Shown: piece after piece, positions 60,657 through 64,000 of the stretch
Layout: the number at the start of each line of letters is the position of its first letter
How positions within the stretch are numbered: the stretch's first letter is position 1
NCBI RefSeq assembly: GCF_000741285.1
Contig: NZ_JGZE01000004.1
Location: forward strand, 1-64,000
Source of the DNA: Bifidobacterium mongoliense DSM 21395
GTDB lineage: Bacteria; Actinomycetota; Actinomycetes; Actinomycetales; Bifidobacteriaceae
DNA length: 64,000 nt
Direction: 5' to 3'
Position numbers and translations under genes: made by a program
Notes under the pieces: generated by a model
What the model was told of the DNA's origin: nothing
Database searches by the model: none
What the model saw: only the letters and a program-made list of their open reading frames with translations

Positions 60657-62099
60657 GCAGATGCAGTGGCGTGGGAAGACAAGCGATCGGACGGCGGATC
60701 GGGCGGGTACACGGGGGGATCCTCGTACGTGTCCGGTTCGACGGGTTCGAGCGCGCACGACCCGTTGTTCGACAGGGTCCCGCCGCACGACGACGATGCC
60801 GAGATGGCCGTTCTCGGCGGCATGCTCATGAGCAAGGACGCCATCGGCGAGGTCTCGCAGATGATCGACGTGGCCGATTTCTACCAGCCCAAGCACCAGA
60901 CGATCTATGAGGCGATCATCGCCTTGTTCTCCACGTCGCAACCCGTCGATGTGGTGCTCGTGGCCAACAGGCTCCTCACCGACGGCGAACTCGACAAGGT
61001 CGGCGGCGCCGACTATCTGCACAGCCTCGTCGCTTCGGTTCCGACCGCCGCCAACGCCACCTATTACGCCGAGATCGTCCATCAGCGCGCCATCCTGCGC
61101 AACGTGATCGCCGCCGGCACCAAGATCGCCCAGCTGGGGTACTCGGCCGAAGGCTCGCAGGCCGAGGACGTGGTGAACCTCGCCCAGTCCGAGGTCTACG
61201 AGATGAGTGTGGGCAAGGTTCGGCAAGACTATGCGCCGATCGAATCGGTGGTCCACGACGCTCTCGACCAGCTCGACAAGCTGCAGAACCATGAGGTGGA
61301 AAGCGGTGTGCCGACGGGATTCCGCGACATCGACGATGTGACCCAGGGGTTGCAGCCCGGGCAGATGGTCGTGGTCGCCGGCCGGCCGGCCATGGGCAAG
61401 TCGACGCTTGGCATCGATTTCGCCCGTTCGGCGGCCCTGCACCACCAGATGGCCTCCGTCGTCTTCTCCCTCGAGATGAGCAAGGTCGAGCTCGCCCAGC
61501 GCATCATCTCGGCCGAAACCAACATCCCGCTCAACGCCCTGCGTCGGGCCGATGAGATCACGCCCGAGCGGTGGAACACCCTCAACACGTTCTGGGGCAA
61601 GCTCGCCAAGGCGCCGCTGTTCATCGACGACAGCCCCAACATGAGTCTCATGGAGATCCGCGCGAAATGTCGCCGGCTCAAGCAGACCAACGATCTCAAG
61701 CTCGTCGTCATCGACTACCTGCAGCTCATGAGTTCGGGCAAACGGGTCGAGAGTCGTCAGCAGGAGGTGTCGGAGTTCTCACGTGCCCTGAAGCTGCTCG
61801 CCAAGGAGCTCGAGGTGCCGGTGGTGGCCCTGAGCCAGCTCAACCGCGGTCCCGAGATGCGCAACGACCGCAAGCCGCAGCTCTCCGATCTGCGTGAATC
61901 CGGTTCCATCGAGCAGGACGCCGACGTCGTGCTGCTCGTGCACCGGCCCGATGCCTACGACAAGGAGGATCGGCCGGGTGAGGCCGACATCATCATGGCC
62001 AAGCACCGTAACGGACCGACCGATACCTTCCATCTCGCCTTCCTGGGGGCCACGTCCAAATTCAAGGACATGCCGCAGGACTATCAGCAGGGGGTGTGA
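60654..62099 (+). CDS. dnaB: Replicative DNA helicase DnaB
   Basis: A 481-residue hexameric 5'-3' helicase. After a Gly/Ser-rich N-terminus of about 40 residues comes the N-terminal collar domain (PPHDDDAEMAVLGGMLMSKD), then the RecA-like motor with Walker A GRPAMGKST (243-251), VVFSLEMSKVELAQRI, LKLVVIDYLQLM (Walker B) and ALSQLNRGPEMRNDRKP. It has no intein and is slightly longer than average only because of the N-terminal extension. ATG 60654 is preferred for its leaderless promoter; homology does not extend upstream. Confidence 0.95.
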   Translation: MADAVAWEDKRSDGGSGGYTGGSSYVSGSTGSSAHDPLFDRVPPHDDDAEMAVLGGMLMSKDAIGEVSQMIDVADFYQPKHQTIYEAIIALFSTSQPVDVVLVANRLLTDGELDKVGGADYLHSLVASVPTAANATYYAEIVHQRAILRNVIAAGTKIAQLGYSAEGSQAEDVVNLAQSEVYEMSVGKVRQDYAPIESVVHDALDQLDKLQNHEVESGVPTGFRDIDDVTQGLQPGQMVVVAGRPAMGKSTLGIDFARSAALHHQMASVVFSLEMSKVELAQRIISAETNIPLNALRRADEITPERWNTLNTFWGKLAKAPLFIDDSPNMSLMEIRAKCRRLKQTNDLKLVVIDYLQLMSSGKRVESRQQEVSEFSRALKLLAKELEVPVVALSQLNRGPEMRNDRKPQLSDLRESGSIEQDADVVLLVHRPDAYDKEDRPGEADIIMAKHRNGPTDTFHLAFLGATSKFKDMPQDYQQGV

Positions 62100-62100
62100 C

Positions 62101-63747
62101 ATGGCGATGAATGACGAATCCCGTCCGGAGCGCGATGACGGTGCCCGTGTCGTCGTGGATGATGGGGCCGTTACCGCGCGTGCCGAGGCTCCCGCGGCGA
62201 CCCACGCTGCGAAACCCGCTGGCCCGAACGCTGCGGGCGGATCGGTTCAGGTTCCGAGAGGTCACTGGTGGTGGCCTTCGGCGCTGACTCCGTGGGCCGG
62301 CAGGACTGCCCAATGGGCGTCGCGCCTGGCCGGACATGGCGGCAGTGCGTTGCCGGGTCGTGTCGTCGAGGTGCTCGACCCCGGTTTCCTGGCGCGGACC
62401 TTGGGTACGCTGCCCTACGGCGTCGTACTTGTGTCGGGGACGAACGGCAAAACGACCACCACACGCATGGTGGCTCTCATGCTCGAACAGCTCGGACTCA
62501 AGGTGTTCACCAACCCCACCGGTTCGAATTTCACGCGTGGCGTGGTGTCCGCGTTGATGGGCGCCATCGACGGCCGTAGGCCCCTGGATGCCGATATCGC
62601 CGTGTTGGAGCTCGACGAGGCGTACGCCGTGCACTTCGTGCGGCAGATCAGACCGCGCTACAGTCTTCTGCTCAACGTGATGCGCGACCAGCTCGACCGT
62701 TTCGGTGAGATCGATAACACGGCGCGCCTGCTGGGTCATGTCGCGCAGGCGACCACCGGCACCGTGGTGCTCAATCGCGAGGACGCCCGCATCGCACGGT
62801 TGTCGGAACAGGTGCCGGACGGCACCGCGGTGCGGTATTTCGGGCTCGTCAACAGTCTGCGCTCCTACTTCCCCTCCGACGACGATATGCATGGCACTGA
62901 TATTCGTCGCACCGCCATGAGTGGAACCGACGTGGATGACGGAGCGGTCGACGGAGCTGACGACGGTGCCGCGTCGTCGGCGATGGCCGCGTTCGGTGCG
63001 GGTGGTCCCGGCGCTTCACTGTCCGGCGCGCCCTCGTCGCTGATCCCTGGAGAATCCCCGCGGCTCGATGTGGGGCGCGAAGCCTTCGCCTCCACCGCGC
63101 AGCCCGCCGACGTCACGTTGCGGCGCGTGGGCGACCACGAGGCCGAATTCCTCATCGACGGTGCCACCGTGGGAGGTCGTGTCCGACTCGAAGGCATCTA
63201 CAATCTGTTCAACGCCGCCGCGGCGCTGACCGTGGTGCGGTCCGTGCTTGCCGACGCCGGTCGGTCCGTCGACGGGGGACGCCTCATGGAGGCGCTCGCC
63301 GAAGTCACCCCCGCCTTCGGCCGCGGGGAGGTCATCGAGGTCCAGGGTGCGCCCGTTGAGCTGCTGCTCGTCAAGAACCCGATGGGATTCAGGCTGTCGC
63401 TGGGTTCGTTCCCGGCACCGGGCCACGATACGATGATCGCGATCTGCGACGAATACGCCGACGGCCGCGATATGAGTTGGCTGTGGGACGTCGACTTCAC
63501 CTCGTTGCGTGAGACCGGCGTGGCCATGGTCTCCGGCACGAGGGCATGGGATATGGCCTTGCGTCTGGGGTATGACGAGGTCAAGGTGGCGCGGACCGAC
63601 ACCGATCTGGAAGAGTCCGTGGAGCGGTTCGTCACCGCGAACCCCGGCGTGCCGAAACACATCTACTGCACATATACGGCCATGTTGCGCTTGCGCGCCC
63701 GACTTGCACGTCTGGCCGACGTGGCCGATGCCGGCGTCGGCCGGTGA
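62101..63747 (+). CDS. murT: Lipid II isoglutaminyl synthase, MurT subunit
   Basis: A 548-residue Mur-ligase-like subunit that, with GatD, amidates the D-Glu of lipid II to D-isoglutamine. VSGTNGKTTTTRMVA (P-loop, 113-119), TNPTGSNFTRGVVSAL, LELDEAYAVHFVRQIRPR and LNVMRDQLDRFGEID are Mur-ligase blocks; the C-terminal DUF1727 region contains VKNPMGFRLSLGS and VSGTRAWDMALRLGYDEVK. Residues about 250-340, where the staphylococcal and pneumococcal enzymes carry a Cys4 zinc ribbon, have no cysteine and are partly low-complexity. It starts one base after the dnaB stop. Confidence 0.92.
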   Translation: MAMNDESRPERDDGARVVVDDGAVTARAEAPAATHAAKPAGPNAAGGSVQVPRGHWWWPSALTPWAGRTAQWASRLAGHGGSALPGRVVEVLDPGFLARTLGTLPYGVVLVSGTNGKTTTTRMVALMLEQLGLKVFTNPTGSNFTRGVVSALMGAIDGRRPLDADIAVLELDEAYAVHFVRQIRPRYSLLLNVMRDQLDRFGEIDNTARLLGHVAQATTGTVVLNREDARIARLSEQVPDGTAVRYFGLVNSLRSYFPSDDDMHGTDIRRTAMSGTDVDDGAVDGADDGAASSAMAAFGAGGPGASLSGAPSSLIPGESPRLDVGREAFASTAQPADVTLRRVGDHEAEFLIDGATVGGRVRLEGIYNLFNAAAALTVVRSVLADAGRSVDGGRLMEALAEVTPAFGRGEVIEVQGAPVELLLVKNPMGFRLSLGSFPAPGHDTMIAICDEYADGRDMSWLWDVDFTSLRETGVAMVSGTRAWDMALRLGYDEVKVARTDTDLEESVERFVTANPGVPKHIYCTYTAMLRLRARLARLADVADAGVGR

Positions 63748-63760
63748 GAGAGGAGCCGTC

Positions 63761-64000
63761 ATGGAACATCCGGTGATCGATGTCGTGTCGCTGTATCCGC
63801 ATGATATGAACATCTACGGTGACTGGGGCAATGTGCTGACCGTCACGAGGCGGCTGTCGCTCTATGGATATACGCCGCGCGTGCACGCCTATAACCAGGG
63901 CGACGCGTGGCCGGACCACGTCGACCTCATCCTGGGCGGCGGCGGGCAGGACACCGGTCAGGGCCGGATCGCCGAGGATCTGTTCCTGCGTGCCGACACA
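63761..64000 (+). CDS. gatD: Lipid II isoglutaminyl synthase, glutaminase subunit GatD (5' part)
   Basis: The first 80 residues of a class I glutamine amidotransferase, cut by the window end. VVSLYPHDMNIYGDWGNVL and DLILGGGGQDTGQ match GatD. GAGAGGAG precedes the ATG, 13 bases after the murT stop. It supplies ammonia from glutamine to MurT for lipid II amidation. The catalytic Cys and His lie beyond the window. Confidence 0.9.
   Translation, partial: MEHPVIDVVSLYPHDMNIYGDWGNVLTVTRRLSLYGYTPRVHAYNQGDAWPDHVDLILGGGGQDTGQGRIAEDLFLRADT

Overview
This window looks like a chromosomal segment of a high-GC actinobacterium of the Bifidobacterium group. The evidence is the 16S-23S spacer and rRNA sequence, a dnaK-grpE-dnaJ-hspR operon with a HAIR-type operator, a MurT/GatD pair, a GlnR-like box in front of amtB-glnB-glnD, ABC sugar-transport genes without a dedicated ATPase, and many genes whose start codon lies only 6-8 bases after a -10 hexamer (probable leaderless mRNAs). 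Gene content is mostly housekeeping. I see no prophage, insertion sequence or CRISPR array.

Layout. 1-3592: end of an rRNA operon (16S-23S spacer, 23S, 5S, terminator). 3.9-7.4 kb: aldo/keto reductase, a small zinc-ribbon protein, a nitroreductase, a DUF4235 membrane protein and a histidine phosphatase. 7.4-12.9 kb: a sugar-utilisation locus (binding lipoprotein, YesL-like membrane protein, GH13 alpha-glucosidase, LacI regulator). The two permeases that probably complete the transporter lie 14 kb away at 22.5-24.2 kb, and LacI-type palindromes precede all four units. 13.0-18.2 kb: heat-shock operon and a HAD phosphatase. 18.3-21.2 kb: transhydrogenase pntAB, followed by a terminator, tRNA-Ala(CGC) and a DedA protein. 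24.2-30.6 kb: protein O-mannosyltransferase, rsmI, a leucine-rich-repeat-variant protein, an orphan AbiEi-like protein and metG. 30.6-31.6 kb: a gene-free kilobase. 31.6-37.9 kb: a heterodimeric ABC exporter, two membrane proteins and TatD. 38.0-42.2 kb: kup, then a class II amidotransferase and an HD-domain gene that both look frameshifted. 42.3-44.7 kb: an FtsX-like permease with an ABC-fold partner that has lost every ATPase motif. 44.9-50.0 kb: a DtxR/MntR regulator, a diflavin reductase, an MgtC-like protein and an N-terminally short acyltransferase. 50.3-54.9 kb: tRNA-Lys(TTT), mycoredoxin, C69 dipeptidase, TetR regulator, ftsY. 55.0-58.8 kb: the nitrogen module amtB-glnB-glnD. 58.9-64 kb: MATE transporter, a DnaA-box cluster, dnaB, murT and the start of gatD.

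How the genes work together. The sugar locus should import an alpha-glucoside-type oligosaccharide and hydrolyse it in the cytoplasm, using an ATPase encoded elsewhere. HspR should repress the chaperone operon that encodes it. GlnD, PII and AmtB form an ammonium-sensing unit. MurT/GatD amidate peptidoglycan lipid II.

The most unusual item is the degenerate ABC-fold protein at 42264-43373. It is translationally coupled to its FtsX-like permease but has substitutions in Walker A, the signature motif, the catalytic glutamate and the H-loop, behind a disordered acidic N-terminus of about 150 residues. All assignments rest on reading the sequence; no database search was run.
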